Below, piece after piece: positions 35,120-46,910 of a stretch of DNA of 64,000 nt. The translations under genes and the position numbers were made by a program. This DNA is from Diadema setosum (Eukaryota; Echinodermata; Echinoidea; Diadematoida; Diadematidae). How positions within the stretch are numbered: position 1 is the first letter of the stretch; each line of letters opens with the position of its first letter. The notes under the pieces were generated by a model that was not told the DNA's origin, did no database searches, and worked only from the letters and a program-made list of their open reading frames with translations. The stretch spans positions 24,712,199 through 24,776,198 of the forward strand of contig CM067070.1 of NCBI GenBank assembly GCA_033980235.1, written 5' to 3'.

Positions 35120-36280
35120 TGGATGATTTTCAGCAATGATTTTTTTTTTTCCATACATGTTGTCACTAAAGTCAGTTCAGTGCACTATACGTTACCTGTC
35201 ATCGTCAAGTTTGCAGGGTGAGTAAAACGAACGCATCACTGCCAAAACTGATAACAGGCTTCAAGGGTTTATTCAATAAATTCGTCTATTTCAATATTCA
35301 GTCAAATTGTATGAATGTCTCTTTCTAGTAGATCTACTTACAAGCGTTTATATTAACTTTTTCCTGATGAATTACCGCTGTTGTTCAGACCTTTTAGGAA
35401 TTTAAGGAACATTTATGATGCACTTCGGGAGAAACTTGGCATAGACCCTCAAGGATATCAAAAAGCCAGTTGAATATGCAAAGAACTTAAATTCCTTCCC
35501 AGATCTGACATGAAGAAGAAAAAAATGCTCCTAGTAATTTGTCAAATGAGCATAACAACGCGATGGCTCTAGTACTGACCATTATACAAGCGTTGCCAAA
35601 TTCCTCTGCATATCGAATGGAGAAATTTCAATGCTGATTGACAAACACTATTGACCGTAGTGTCAATCTAATGGGCGCACTTTGCATTTCTAGTCATTAA
35701 TCTTAAATTCCCGAAGAATTGGAACTCATTTTTTAGTCTTGTTTTTGTTTAGTTTGTTCTTCTTCTTTTTACCGCAATCGCATTTCGGACAAAATTGATT
35801 GCCCGAAAAATCAATAGGTTTAAAATCGAACTTGAAATCCCATAACAGCGAAAGCTTGTCGCAAGGGCAATCATAACCCCCCCCCCCTCAAAAAAGTAAT
35901 AATAATAATGATACACAGTTGTATTACGAGAAAAATAATGACCCTATAACATGCGGACTGAAAATGCATTTAGGAAGTCTTGAAAACAAACGGAGCGGTG
36001 TGAAGGGGATGGCAGCGAATGATAGTATCTATTATAATGAAATACATTGGAGAAATCAGATATAACGACGTGGTTATTTATACCCCATTTGACAGTGCAT
36101 CTGTTGATGTAACGTGAATACAAGTGAAAGCTTCAAAATGCAAACGCGTGGACTAAATTCAGAAGTAGTCGGAAGAGCGCCATCTGCATGCGCCATCCTC
36201 ATTATACAAGGTTACGCGTGTAGGCCTACCAACCGTAGTAACTGCATTATTATCTAATAAATTGTAACTACTTGCTAAGT
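35120..36280. other. Intron or intergenic sequence, nothing recognised
   Basis: No frames or repeats supported. A short C run sits at about 35879-35887. Confidence 0.4.
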
Positions 36281-36283
36281 AAG

Positions 36284-36376
36284 ATGAATTTCACCCTATG
36301 CACCTTATTCATTGTCTATTTTTGTGCATCTTCTGGTGCGCCGTGTGCCATGGAAACTGTGGAGGTTATCTTTTAG
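36284..36376 (+). other. 30-codon ORF with signal-peptide character
   Basis: ATG at 36284 encodes MNFTLCTLFIVYFCASSGAP and ten more residues before TAG. The hydrophobic core followed by ASSGA is a convincing secretion signal with a plausible cleavage site. There is no consensus donor before the stop, so it is either a chance frame, a very short secreted peptide or an abandoned first exon. Confidence 0.2.
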
Positions 36377-36835
36377 CTCTTATTGGGTGTAATTTGTTTT
36401 CTTCATTGGTGTTTCAGCGAAAGTTAGTGGCTAACATCTTTGTGTGCACTTTATATTCTTGAGTGTTCGTCCTACGGAATGGCGGGAATTATTTCTCTGG
36501 ATGAATGCACGACAAGCAATGCTTATATGTAGATTCCTCATATTTCACATGTTTTATTGTCTTGTAAGCTGTACTTGACAATTCATCCAGGCGTTTGTAT
36601 TGTGACGTTTATGTTTTATGTATTTGTTGGAATGTGGAATATGGAACAATAAAAAACAAAACAAACAAACAAAACAAATATATGAAGAGAAGTTTAATTA
36701 GTAAGGAGACAAAAATGTTAAATGATATTACTTGTTTATTTTGTTTTGTTATTTTCTGTCTTACGTTGTTTGATTGTTCAATGAAATCTCATTGCTAAAA
36801 AAAAAATGGAGTTTGGGTAAATAACGCCCACTCAG

Positions 36836-37024
36836 AAAAAGTCAATCAGGGCCGCTACGAAGGGACGCGGCCAGCTCCAGCGGGACATGACGGCTGTGAT
36901 GACGTCATAAAAGATGGAAGACGAGTTGCGCAATTGCTAAAGCACGAGATCGACCGAAGCAGGGCATTCCTCACGCCTGCACAGGAACGTATCCCAGTCG
37001 TGAGGCTGGTGTGCAAGGATCCAG
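36836..37024 (+). CDS. Candidate 63-codon internal exon, phase 1-1, unknown domain
   Basis: Acceptor CACTCAG and donor CCAG then GTAAAG bracket 189 bases. Only one frame is open, and it gives a dense, charged, soluble-looking sequence: GRYEGTRPAPAGHDGCDDVI, then KDGRRVAQLLKHEIDRSR and AFLTPAQERIPVVRLVCKDP. It enters and leaves in phase 1, the same phase as the start exon before it and the SRCR exon after it. The composition is unlike the AT-rich flanks, which supports selection on protein. I do not recognise the family. It could also be a stray exon of another gene. Confidence 0.45.
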
Positions 37025-37129
37025 GTAAAGTGGTGGGATACCCATTACAGGAGAATCTATAATGATTACGTGGATTCAGTAAATGAGTGAATGCAGTGAT
37101 ATAAGAACTACATGTCAATTACTTTTTTA

Positions 37130-37480
37130 GAAAACCCTGAAAATCCGTTAAAAACTTACTTTTGTTAATTCCATGTGTCGTTATCAGTGGATAAGATGAC
37201 CACAACAACATACGACACCCCAGTAGGCAACATAGGAAGAGTCAAGTATTGGTGCGCCTCAAGACGAAGAAGAGAAATAATAGCGACAATTAGTGGGTCT
37301 ATAATGTTCATAACATTGATTAGTCGCAGGTTATAACATGACAAATGTTGAATTTCTCCTATTTACTTTGAAATGTGTCCATATTCCGACAAGGAAATTC
37401 ATTATATTTTTCATTTTGTAACCTGGTGTATAATTTCCTGTCTATAGCACTTTAAAATTTTAGAATATATACTATATACC
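37130..37480. other. Intron sequence, nothing recognised
   Basis: No additional exon or repeat is evident before the MITE at 37484. Confidence 0.4.
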
Positions 37481-37483
37481 GTA

Positions 37484-37936
37484 TGTCCCCAAAAATTACA
37501 ACGGTGCCCTCCGCAATGATAACTTTAAAAATAATGGATCAATCCAGTTACAATTTCAGGGTATGGTGTGAAACTATAACTCATTGCCCACATCTCACAG
37601 AAAACCCCACTCGATTTGCGTCAGTGGTCAAAGAGAAATGAAAATTTTGTAGAGAATGTCAGCAATCTCTTTCCTCCATGTTCTGTCTATTGTGTTCACA
37701 CATTAATATGCAGTTCCACGAACATCCAAGTGCTAAACTAGGAAGAATCAGACTCATGACATGCTTTACAACAACCCACATTTCTCTGTGACCGACCCCT
37801 TAACCAAATTAAATGGGGTTTTCTGCAAAACAGAGCTAAGATATCATAATTCAAGACCCTGAAGTAGAATTTAGACGGTTTAATCACATTGGGTGTTATC
37901 ACTGCGAAAATCCGATTGTAATTTTTTTGGGGGACC
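37484..37936. mobile_element. 453-bp MITE with TGTCCCCAAAAATTACAA ends, TA target
   Basis: The left end TGTCCCCAAAAATTACAA and right end TTGTAATTTTTTTGGGGGAC are inverted with TA outside each. A sister copy lies at 16996-17440, and the two align internally over more than 400 bp. No coding capacity. Confidence 0.82.
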
Positions 37937-38043
37937 TATCACTGTACAGTTTCAATATACCTATTAACACATACACGAACCAATCACTGAAATATAAGTT
38001 GGAACGGAAAGTTATAAATCAATGACATATATCATATATATAT

Positions 38044-38283
38044 GAAGAGTTTGATAGCAAAAACCGATAAGTCCATTTTTGAAGATTTTGAAGTACTCTG
38101 TCATAAAGTACAAAATAATACCTTTTAAATTATATATTGGTTACTACATATAAAGGTACATTTTTTAAGTTATGGTCAAAAGAACCAAAAATTTTCTTAT
38201 TGTTCTCTTTATATTTCTTGACCTTTAATCGCAAATATCTCCATTTGGCAAATATGGACTTATCGGTTTTTGCGAACAAACTC

Positions 38284-38286
<3 letters not shown>
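38044..38286. mobile_element. 243-bp MITE embedded in (TA)n, copy 1 of 3
   Basis: GAAGAGTTTGATAGCAAAAACCG and the complementary end at 38286 (CGGTTTTTGCGAACAAACTCTTC) form long inverted termini. The left flank is ATATATAT and the right flank runs straight into a (TA)n(TG)n tract. Two more copies at 63027-63275 and 63317-63563 have the same relation to TA repeats. Confidence 0.85.
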
Positions 38287-38354
<68 letters not shown>

Positions 38355-38417
38355 TACAAATGAATATAAATAGGTAGATATATACTACATACATGTTTAA
38401 AACAATATATATAATCA

Positions 38418-38452
<35 letters not shown>

Positions 38453-38474
38453 GTATATATATATATATATATAT
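38287..38474. repeat. (TA)n(TG)n and second (TA)n tract
   Basis: TA tract 38287-38324, TG tract 38325-38350, and another TA tract at 38417-38474. Confidence 0.9.
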
Positions 38475-38479
38475 TCATT

Positions 38480-39165
38480 CAAATGCAATAATTTATGAAT
38501 AATCACGAAAGTATCAAAAGATTCATGTATATAGGTCCCTTGTGATTTATTCTCAGCCTGCCTTTCGTCACCTTGTCCGGAGAATTCCTTTTGCGTGGAG
38601 ACAGTCTCAAGCTTTCAGTGTATGTATCAATTACTATACTTGCAGGTGCGAGTGAATCTGAAAGGTCAAGTGTACAAGTGGACGTGGTTATAACAATGAT
38701 GTGAAGTGCTCTGCACAGTCATGAAATAGCAGTGTAAAAGTCTATTTTTATGGACTTAAGTTATTATACAATTTCCGTTATCGATATTATCATCACGAGT
38801 ATCGGTAATGTTGTTATTTAATCACACTGTGTGGAATAAATGCACCCTGTTTAGAGTCTTTTGAAACCAATTCCAACATTCTAATTAACATGATAGAGCT
38901 ATGGTTCGGGTGCTCTTGCCCTTTTCGTGAAATGCTATACTGGTATAAACTATAGGGACGAATCCTTGGACGTAATGCTTTTCCCACCATATTGATACCA
39001 GATTTATGAGCACGATGAGAGGGGTCCTCTCATCAAGGTTTTTTTTTTTTACACTGAAAAATGGGTATCCTGTGATAAAACAAGAATTTATTTACAAGAC
39101 AATAAGCATCCTGGTCATACTGGTCAGCTTCGTTGGATTTCAAATTCATCCTAACTCATTCAAAC
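38480..39165. other. Intron sequence, nothing recognised
   Basis: No exon or repeat terminus supported in this stretch. Confidence 0.4.
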
Positions 39166-39169
39166 CATA

Positions 39170-40723
39170 CAGCGTGTCCCAGAAAAAAACGAAACCGAGT
39201 TTCACTGGAATTCTTTGCGATCATAATTTGCTTTATGAGTGGTAATGTACATGGATTGAAAGATAGACTTCTCTTCTTTCATTATAAATTTTGATGCACG
39301 ACTCATTCAAAATTCGTGCATGACTGAGTTAGAACAATAAACAGTTGTGCTACTAAATTTCCATTTGCACGAGCAAATGGCAACTTTGAATGAGTTTTTC
39401 AGACTTTTTCAGCAATCTTTTGCAAAAAAAAAGGAACATAGCTTTGATATCCATTCTTTTTCCTTTCATATGATATCCCATGCGTAAAAAATGATGAACG
39501 TCTGCTCGAGAAAACTTAATTTGAAAATGTGCTTCCATTTTACCCAGATAAATAAGTAAATAAGGAGCCAGTTAGCTTTCCCGACACCTGCCCAACTTGG
39601 CATATAACAATGGCCTTCATGCTTCAATGAATTTACACAAACATGAAGGGAGGGGGAAAAAGAATGATTATTGTTACAGACGGTTCGGTTGTGAATAGGG
39701 TCGTAAATAGCACATGATCATGAGCTTGCCTGACCATGCAGCTAACTACGACAAAGGGTGTTCATCAGCGGAATGTTTGGGAAGGTGGTGTGGGAGTAAC
39801 GGACCGAAAAAAAACTTCCGAGCCCCCCCCCCCCCCCCCAAAAAAAAGACGACTTTCTGCCCTGCATTTGCACCTTGGAAATGTGAGAAGCGCAGGTTCA
39901 GTGATAAATCAAGTGATGCACCCTCTCTGCTTTACCTCCCTCTTCAAAAACTTCAGAACCCTGCCAGTGATGAAGGACTAGCGCGCGTGAGGGAAATGTA
40001 AAGAGGAATGATAACAGTGACATAAGTTTGAGATACAAAATCATCAAAATGTGTATCATTGTTGCAATGTTGATTTCCCACAGCCATTGGACTGCGTGTA
40101 GCCTGAGAATACTCTCCACATTAGTCTTCAATTATTGGTTAGGTCTCATAGCTTATTCTAAATAAATGAGAACAAAGGGCTTTCATTCTCATACAGCATT
40201 CTCTGTAAACACCTCCCCCTCCCCCCCCCCCCCCCCAACAACATTCACTGTAGCACTGCAGTTATTTTGTGTGAATTCAATAGTGCAGATGAGTCCATTG
40301 TCTAATGCTAAGTCGGGAGAGCTGAATGCTTGTTTTTCGACTATCCGTAGAATTGGTAGCAATGAAGCATGTTTTCATGCAAATTTTTCTCAAGCATGCG
40401 CTATTCATATTTGACGCGTAAGGTCTCATATGGAAGAAGAAATATGAATATTTGGGTTATGAACTTTATTTTTAGAAAACGTAAAGGTAAAAGTCTGAAA
40501 ATGTCACTTCACTATTTGCGCGTGCAAGTGAAAATTTGATACCACCACTGTTCATTGTTCTAACTCAGTCATGCATGAACGATGAACATTAAGTTGTACA
40601 TCAAGGTAAATGAAAGAGGAAAAGTTTATCTTTCCATTGATGTATATCTCATAAAGAAAATGTATGATTCCGATAGTAAAAAGTTGCATGGAAATCCGGT
40701 TTCGTTTTTTCTTGGACACGCTG
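39170..40723. mobile_element. 1.55-kb inverted-repeat element, CAGCGTGTCCCAGAAAAAA ends, TA target
   Basis: The left terminus CAGCGTGTCCCAGAAAAAA at 39170 and its complement ending at 40723 are flanked by TA. Inverted arms extend about 350 bp (39170-39545 with 40385-40723; for example TTCATGCACGAC...ACTGAGTTAGAACAAT against ATTGTTCTAACTCAGTCATG). The central 39550-40380 is unrelated and includes a C-run/A-run at 39824-39847, probably a further insertion. The end sequence and TA target suggest a Tc1/mariner relative. Confidence 0.8.
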
Positions 40724-41130
40724 TAGATACTTTTTATATGATGATGGAAAGCTATTTCAAATGTTATTGTAAGTTGTTATCTGTGTAAATAAAGTGCCAT
40801 GCGCTCAAAAATCATTAACTTGAGTACCTATGTTCGTGCTATGAACTCCACATGACTGTTATTTGGGATCCCCGGCCTTGGACACCGTTCTATGCGATAT
40901 CTTTGTAAAGAGAACTTTCAATTAAAAGTTCCATTCGAAAGACATGTTTCAAAGTATGAGGATATGTTTAATTGATTGAATTGATTGTTTTAGACGAGTT
41001 TTGTCAACGACGGTGTTGTGTCACTAAGATTGAATAATACGTCAAGGAGACCTACAAACTGCTTCTTAGTTGAAATCTTTGCCTCGTTAAACGTAACAGT
41101 CTCCACATGTGATTGGTCATATTCCCAAAG

Positions 41131-41532
41131 GCGTTCTACCTGATAAAGGCATCGTTCATGGAGAGAACGAGCGAGATGTTCGCCTAATCGGCGGTCGTAA
41201 CAAACGGGAAGGTGCAGTAGAAGTAAAGAGTGGCACCACTGGTCAAGCTGGTTGGTTACCGCTTCCCGCCTCGCACTGGGATGTATTCCAAGCCTCGGTC
41301 CTCTGTAGAGAGTTGGGCTATCCAGGCGCCCTTACTGCCTATGCTACGGAAGGAAGTCAGAATTCTTCAACTCACATTTTCGCTGTAGCATCGCTACACT
41401 TTCATTTCCGATGCAATGGTAACGAATCAAGAATGGATGAATGTTCCCGAGTCCCATCTTTTGTCGAGGTCTTCGGCGATCAGCCAAGCTCCGATAATGT
41501 CTCATGGTTTGCCCATACCTCCTGCTGTACAA
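41131..41532 (+). CDS. Exon encoding a divergent SRCR domain
   Basis: Scavenger receptor cysteine-rich domain, an extracellular ligand-binding fold. It is recognised from DVRLIGGRNKREGAVEVKSG, HWDVFQASVLCRELGYPGAL and FHFRCNGNESRMDECSR, in the usual order over about 110 residues. Cysteines at VLCREL, FRCNGNE, DECSR and TSCC are present. The cysteine that normally follows WG-T-V near the start is missing (the sequence is AGWLPLPASHW), so the domain is atypical. The exon ends TACAA before GTAAGA. The start is less sure: acceptors before 41131 (CCCAAAG) and 41149 (GATAAAG) are both weak and both phase 1. In-frame codons before 41131 belong to the intron. Exon phases are 1-1, as in shuffled SRCR exons. 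Confidence 0.82.
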
Positions 41533-41539
41533 GTAAGAA

Positions 41540-42350
41540 TACTAATATTTTCCCGAATATCAATTATTATCGTACACCAAAAATACATGGGTTTCCTTGG
41601 TTCATTGAACCTTAAGGCATAATGGGCTTCTTATGTGTTTAGCCTTTAAAACAGGACACTTGAATGGGAGGAAAGGATGAAATGAGTGATCTACATTTTC
41701 ATCAGGCTCAAATAGTAATATAGGCCTACTAACTGCAGTTCATTTACAGGTACACGCACAGGTAGGCCTTCTGAACTTTTGGATTGTTTTCAAAGGTGAC
41801 TTTATAGGCAATCTTTGAAGTTTTCGAAACATTTTTTTTAATAGTTTAAAACTAATATCCCGAATGCTTTCAAGGCATATCTTGAATATGACGTGAATGA
41901 TATTAATCAGTTTGTAGAGAAGCTAATTCATGCAAGTGTTAAGATTCATGTAGTATCAGATCACAGCAATGTAATGTGTAAGCCAATATGCTGAATGTAA
42001 TTTCGCACCTATAAGTGTTTGGTAATGTACTTTTGTCCTAACCACATTATAGGAGAAAGAGAAACGCAAACTTTGATTTTTTTAATGATACATTTCAAAC
42101 TGAGAATACTTCATCTCGTATATTACTTCATTTTTATACTGACTGAAATAAATAGGTACTACGTCACTATCGACGACATTCATAAACCGGAAAATGAAAA
42201 CACTCTACACGTAATTTGATGACAGAGTCATTACATGAAAAGTGGTTGGTGAAAGGGGATGTGCAATCTTTTCCGACATTTCCAAGAGAGAGAGAGAGAG
42301 AAAAAAAGATAAGGTTTTCGCGATATCGCGTGTCGTGAAATCGCACTGTT
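41540..42350. other. Intron between the SRCR exon and the next candidate exon
   Basis: No further exon seen. A short (GA)n run lies at 42286-42301. Confidence 0.45.
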
Positions 42351-42362
42351 GAAAGCATTTAC

Positions 42363-43504
42363 CAGGCGCGGTGGAGCACCCCAATTTGCATCTCATTATC
42401 GCCCCGTTCTATTTGAATTTCCAACGGGCATCCACGGCTGCCCGAAACTGTGTGCATGAAAAAGTCAAATCTTTACCTTCTCCTTGTGCCGCTATTATGT
42501 GTGCCGCTAGTAAACTCAAACTCCCCACACTATCTAAGTTTTCAAACACCTTCCTTTTGATGAAAAATTATGAAATTTGCTGCTCTAGAACTTGAGATAT
42601 TAAAGCGTTTTGAAAATCACCTCTCGCAAAACATGCTCTCTGTTTTTTTCCGACTGGACTATGGCCGGGCTCCAATGTGTCCGAAATTGGCAACATAAGT
42701 TTATCAGGCCTCAATCCATATATGGTGAAAGTTTTCGCTTGGTTCCACCTGTACTTTTTGAGAAATCAACATGTTTCTACAGGGTTTGGAATAGAAAATT
42801 GTAGTAATTGAAACAATTGAAAATGACGTCATATTCTTTTCCCGTAATATTGGGCATGCGTGGTACGCGAGATTCAGGATTTCGTGCTTATTGTTGGTTT
42901 GCATTTGACGCATACAATTTTGCTGGGTGTCGCACGGCGGTGACTGCTGAGCTGCTGCCGCGCACGCTGCATGCAGCAAAGCGTTGTGTGTGCTGTGACA
43001 TGCAACGTTACAGTCACGCGATTATATTTACATGGGACCGACCTGTACGCTTTGCGTTCGGTGTCATTTTTGACATCACCTTCTGTTTTTTTCCGACACA
43101 ACCATGGCCGGGAATATTACGGTATGACATTTAAAATGCAAGAAGATAAACAAATTTCGGTGTACTTTGTTCGAATGGCGCTTTGGTTCCGCAATCACAC
43201 TTCGTGAATTTTAGGATGATTTTCGAGGCATATCTTTGGTAATTTTGCTCGCCAGGTTTTCGCTAAAATTTCACATTTTATCATTGTCAAATCCTTTAAT
43301 ATGTTATAAGTGCATATTCGGACATGTTTTCAAATTCAAACTAACTGAATTTTAATCCGAAAGTAGGTTTCCTTAAATTGTTATTAGCTTGAAAAGTTGT
43401 TTACTTTTTCTCAACTACGCGAGTACATGTTGTTTACTTTATGCAAATGAGGCTCGGCTGCCGATGGATTTCTGCGAGATAATTGGGGTGCTCCACCGCG
43501 CCTG
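42363..43504. mobile_element. 1.14-kb element with 24-bp perfect termini (CAGGCGCGGTGG...) and TTAC duplication
   Basis: CAGGCGCGGTGGAGCACCCC plus AATT at 42363 matches its exact complement ending at 43504. TTAC is duplicated at 42359-42362 and 43505-43508. The interior carries two related segments with CATGGCCGGG/TATGGCCGGGC but no transposase. Open frames (for example 42808-43134) have no family resemblance. The superfamily is undecided. Confidence 0.85.
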
Positions 43505-43653
43505 TTACTGACAAAAAGGAAAATTTCAAACTCAGACACAGCACTTGCAAACACACAGACACAAAGACAGACAGACATACGCGCGCGCGCACACACACAC
43601 ACACACCCACAAGCTTTTAACTCTTGTGTTATTACATGTATTTTGAATACCAG

Positions 43654-43823
43654 ACGCAACCCTTTGGCCATCGCCGGGGAAGATGAAGCGTACGAGCAAA
43701 AAGAGCACCATACCCTACCGCGTGTCGTATTGCGACGAGATCGGGAGAAATTGTGTCACATTGACTACCAGCAACGCCTACTGGGATCGCAAGTCAGCAT
43801 ACCGCAATAGGCGGACAATCATA
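43654..43823 (+). CDS. Candidate exon: N-terminal part of an F5/8 type C (discoidin)-like domain
   Basis: It is bracketed by a good acceptor (TTTTGAATACCAG) and donor (ATA then GTAAGC). The exon enters in phase 1, matching the end of the SRCR exon, and leaves in phase 0, matching the exon at 51231. It encodes VSYCDEIGRNCVTLTTSNAY then WDRKSAYRNRRTII. The LTTSNAYWDRKSAYRNR stretch resembles the ITASS...aRL segment that opens discoidin domains. The expected Trp-containing stretch between this and the next exon is absent, so a small exon may be missing or the domain is degenerate. The candidate intron after it holds the 43.9-48.7 kb transposon nest. Confidence 0.45.
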
Positions 43824-43894
43824 GTAAGCAGACAATGGAACAACGGTATGCCAAGGAGAGAATAATTAAGCTCCATCTTAACACACCTTTCCCT

Positions 43895-44103
43895 TTAAAG
43901 GCACATGGTCCCGGTGGTTTCGTCAAATGCGTACGCGGGCGCACGGCGCAAGTTTCCTGTAGAGACCTACGCTATCGACTCCGCTTTAGCGCTTATACGC
44001 TGTGACCCACTTCCCCGAGTCCGAGGTAAGAAGTCCGATCCACTGTAGTCAGTGGTCCGATCACAGTTCATGATTCGGCTGAGTGGGAATGACAGCTCCT
44101 GCT
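43895..44103. mobile_element. Partial TTAA-type MITE (CATGGTCCCGGTGG end)
   Basis: It begins TTAAAGGCACATGGTCCCGG and matches the inverted right half of the 48291-48715 element. It is cut off where the next copy's left terminus begins at 44104. Confidence 0.7.
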
Positions 44104-44499
44104 TTAAAGGGGCATAGTCCCGGTAGTGTAGATGGCGCTGTTGATGATGCTGCCGCATCATCGTTAGCATTCAGCGTGTTTCTACAGAGAATCCGATAGA
44201 CCTAGCATTTGCAAGCGCGTAATCAAACAGTGCGCTAACGCAGAACCGGGTTGTTTCTACAGAAAGCGCATAATCGGATTGAATCCGATTCTCCAAATGA
44301 ATGCAGGTGTGACCGGATGTCTGGAAAGTTGGCTGGTGCATTGTGGGCCCTAGCCTGGGTCAAGCATCTACTATGAATGGTACTGATGATGCGGATGCGA
44401 TCACCGATTGAACAAAACTGAGCACAGGGCCTGCCTAGCTAGCCTAGCCCTGGGCCGGCCGGCCCGGCCTAGTGTGGGAACAAGTTACGACCGGCTGCT

Positions 44500-46850
44500 G
44501 GACGAATTTGTTTTCATCTAACTTAACGTTAGGGCACCTACTCTAACGTTAGCTCCAACGTTTATATGGATTAGAAACTAGTTTTGTTTTCTACCAATTC
44601 TTTGGTTCGTCAATTTTTCACGGATCTTAAGGTTGGATTTTTATAACTGGATTATCACATTTGACGAGACAACAGCAGTTCACAGAGACAAAGCTTCTGA
44701 AGTTCTGTCGCGTCTGACTGAGTTCTGTAAGTTCTATCAATTCTAACTAGTTTCTAGAGTAGAAGTAGAACCTCCTACTCAACTGTTGGGCTAGGCCCAA
44801 CGTTAGGCATATTTCTAGTCTAACATTTAACGTTAACAAGTTAAGATAAAAAATGATTAGATTAGGGCCTACACGTTTTAGGCGTAAAGAGTCGTTGGGC
44901 CTACTGCGACTGGATACTATCTTTAAATACTACTACTCTAATGTTAGACTATTCATGTTAGTGATTTCCACAATTTACAACATTAACGTTCTAGGATTAA
45001 CGTTAGGCCTACTTTTACTAACGTTCTTAAAGGGGCCCTGAAATCCAATTTTATTTGAAAACATCACTTTTGGGAATATAAGGGTGGCTCTAAGAAACAT
45101 TCCATATTATACTAAATATGTTCTATTTTGATTGATTAGAAATGTCTTCAAGTCAATCTAGAACTAGTTTGGAAGGTGTTTTTTTTTGACATTGTTAGTT
45201 TTGTTAAATATCTCAGTAGGGGCCTAGACGTAGGGCCTACTGCATTACATACTGTCTTTACCAATGACTGACAGACGATGAATAATAAATAATGTCTTAA
45301 AGTAGATCTAACGTTAGAACTTGTAACGTGTTAGTTTGGAAGGTGTTTTTGTGGGCGTTCCCAAGTAAGGTAGAGTCTATAACGTTAATCGGAAGAATAA
45401 AGAGAAAAAGTCGTTAAAAATAAATGGAATGTTTCTAACGTTAGATATCCGTTTCACCACAAAAGTGGTGTTGAGAACTTGAGGGTATTTTAAATGAACA
45501 CAAATCAATATGCATTTGAATTTCAGGGCCCCTTTAAATTAGGCCCTAACTTAGACTTAGAGAACCACTCTAACTTAACAAGTTAAAACGTTTGTAGTCT
45601 AACTGTTAGAGTCTTAAACACAAACGGCCTAACGTTACAACTAAAAGGATCGACTGTGTGTCATTGGATTTATAAGTAACGTTAAAACAAAGGCCTATTA
45701 AACGCGAGGGCTAAAGTTGACTGTAGTGTTAACTGTGTTAGACCTCTTTTTTTCGGGCAGGTAGGATTTAATTCGGGTAGAAACTCGGGTTTATGGAACA
45801 CTAAAGAACTGTTGGTTATATTCCAAGTCAACGTTAGATTTTAGAACAGAAGTAGACCTAGCCGTTGTTTATAGGATGCCTAACAAAACAGTTAACGGTT
45901 AACGCGTCTAGACTGAAGTTAGATAGCGTTGATTGTAGCGTACGGTAGGCCTACCGTAAAGTTTGTTAGGTAGGCACCTTGCCTCTAAAAAAAATCTAAC
46001 GTTAACTAGACATATATTCTAACGTTACACCCCAAGTGGACTCACTTTTTCCACTTTTGGATTGACAAAATGTGCTTCAAATGTTTCGATACTCAGTAGA
46101 TCTAAATGAATGTTTGAATTTCCTTTCATTTTCGGACTAACGAAATTTAAACGTCGTATTTTTATAGGCCCTACCAAGATCCATATTTCTATTTGATTCT
46201 TTGTCGGATTAATACAAACTAGACTCTAGTAACGAACCTTTAACGTTAGAATAACGACAACAAGTTCGTAAAACAAACCCTATTATTAAACACTAGTTTG
46301 CTAATGCTAGACTTTAATGTTAGAGTTTGTCTTTTCCGACCTAAAAAGTATTAGGCCTAGGCCTAACATGTTAGAGAATATCTATTTTTAATAGACCCCT
46401 ATTGTAGATTCTATGTGCATCTCACACGTAACTGTTAGGCCTATTGTTAGCGCTAGTTAGTATAGTATTGTCAATTAGAATGTAACAAGTTTAAAAGTCT
46501 TACTCGTAGAACTATAAGTTCTAGTAGGCCTAGCTCGAATCTAACGTTAAAAAGTATTAGGCCTAACAGTGTTAGAGAATATGAGAACGGTTAATACTAG
46601 TAGATCTAACATTCTAGTGTTAGTTGCCTTGGTTTTAAAATTACAGCGCAACTGTGTAAATAACACCCCTGCCCCTGTTCGTGTGTCTTTTCTTTACGTT
46701 AAAATTCAGAGTATTTTCTTTACAAGTTTGTCAAACCTGAGGCAAATTGTGACTAGTATAACGTTAGAACCTGATACTCGGACGTGTTGGAGACACCCAA
46801 CTATTCAACGTTAGATAGATCCTAAATAGCTGCAACAGGTTAACATGCAT
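44500..46850. repeat. AACGTT/AGGCCT-enriched sequence
   Basis: I count about 20 AACGTT hexamers by eye, mostly as CTAACGTTAG or TTAACGTTAG. Many TAGGCCTA-like palindromes are interspersed without fixed spacing. A random 2.3-kb sequence would contain about one. The 45031-45533 MITE interrupts it. No protein-coding frame is convincing. It is not a tandem satellite, because unit length is not conserved. Confidence 0.75.
45031..45533. mobile_element. 503-bp TTAA-flanked MITE with AGGGGCCCTGAAAT ends
   Basis: The termini AGGGGCCCTGAAATCCAA and the complement of TTGAATTTCAGGGCCCCT are inverted. TTAA lies at 45027-45030 and 45534-45537. Part of the interior (45290-45440) still shows AACGTTAG motifs, so either the MITE captured host sequence or its own interior belongs to the same motif-rich type. 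Confidence 0.8.
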
Positions 46851-46910
46851 GCACATAAAAGTCATGGCCACATTACCGTACACGTGTATGCAGGTGATTG
46901 TCTTCCGGGT

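Noticed and set aside
41097..41130. GTG or upstream codons as the start of the SRCR protein
   Set aside because: An in-frame TAA lies at 41094-41096 and the domain needs a secretion signal. The reading frame enters from an upstream exon.
42808..43134. A 108-codon ORF inside the CAGGCGCGG element as its transposase
   Set aside because: It is short, has no acidic catalytic pattern or DNA-binding motif, and no frame is shared with internal repeats.
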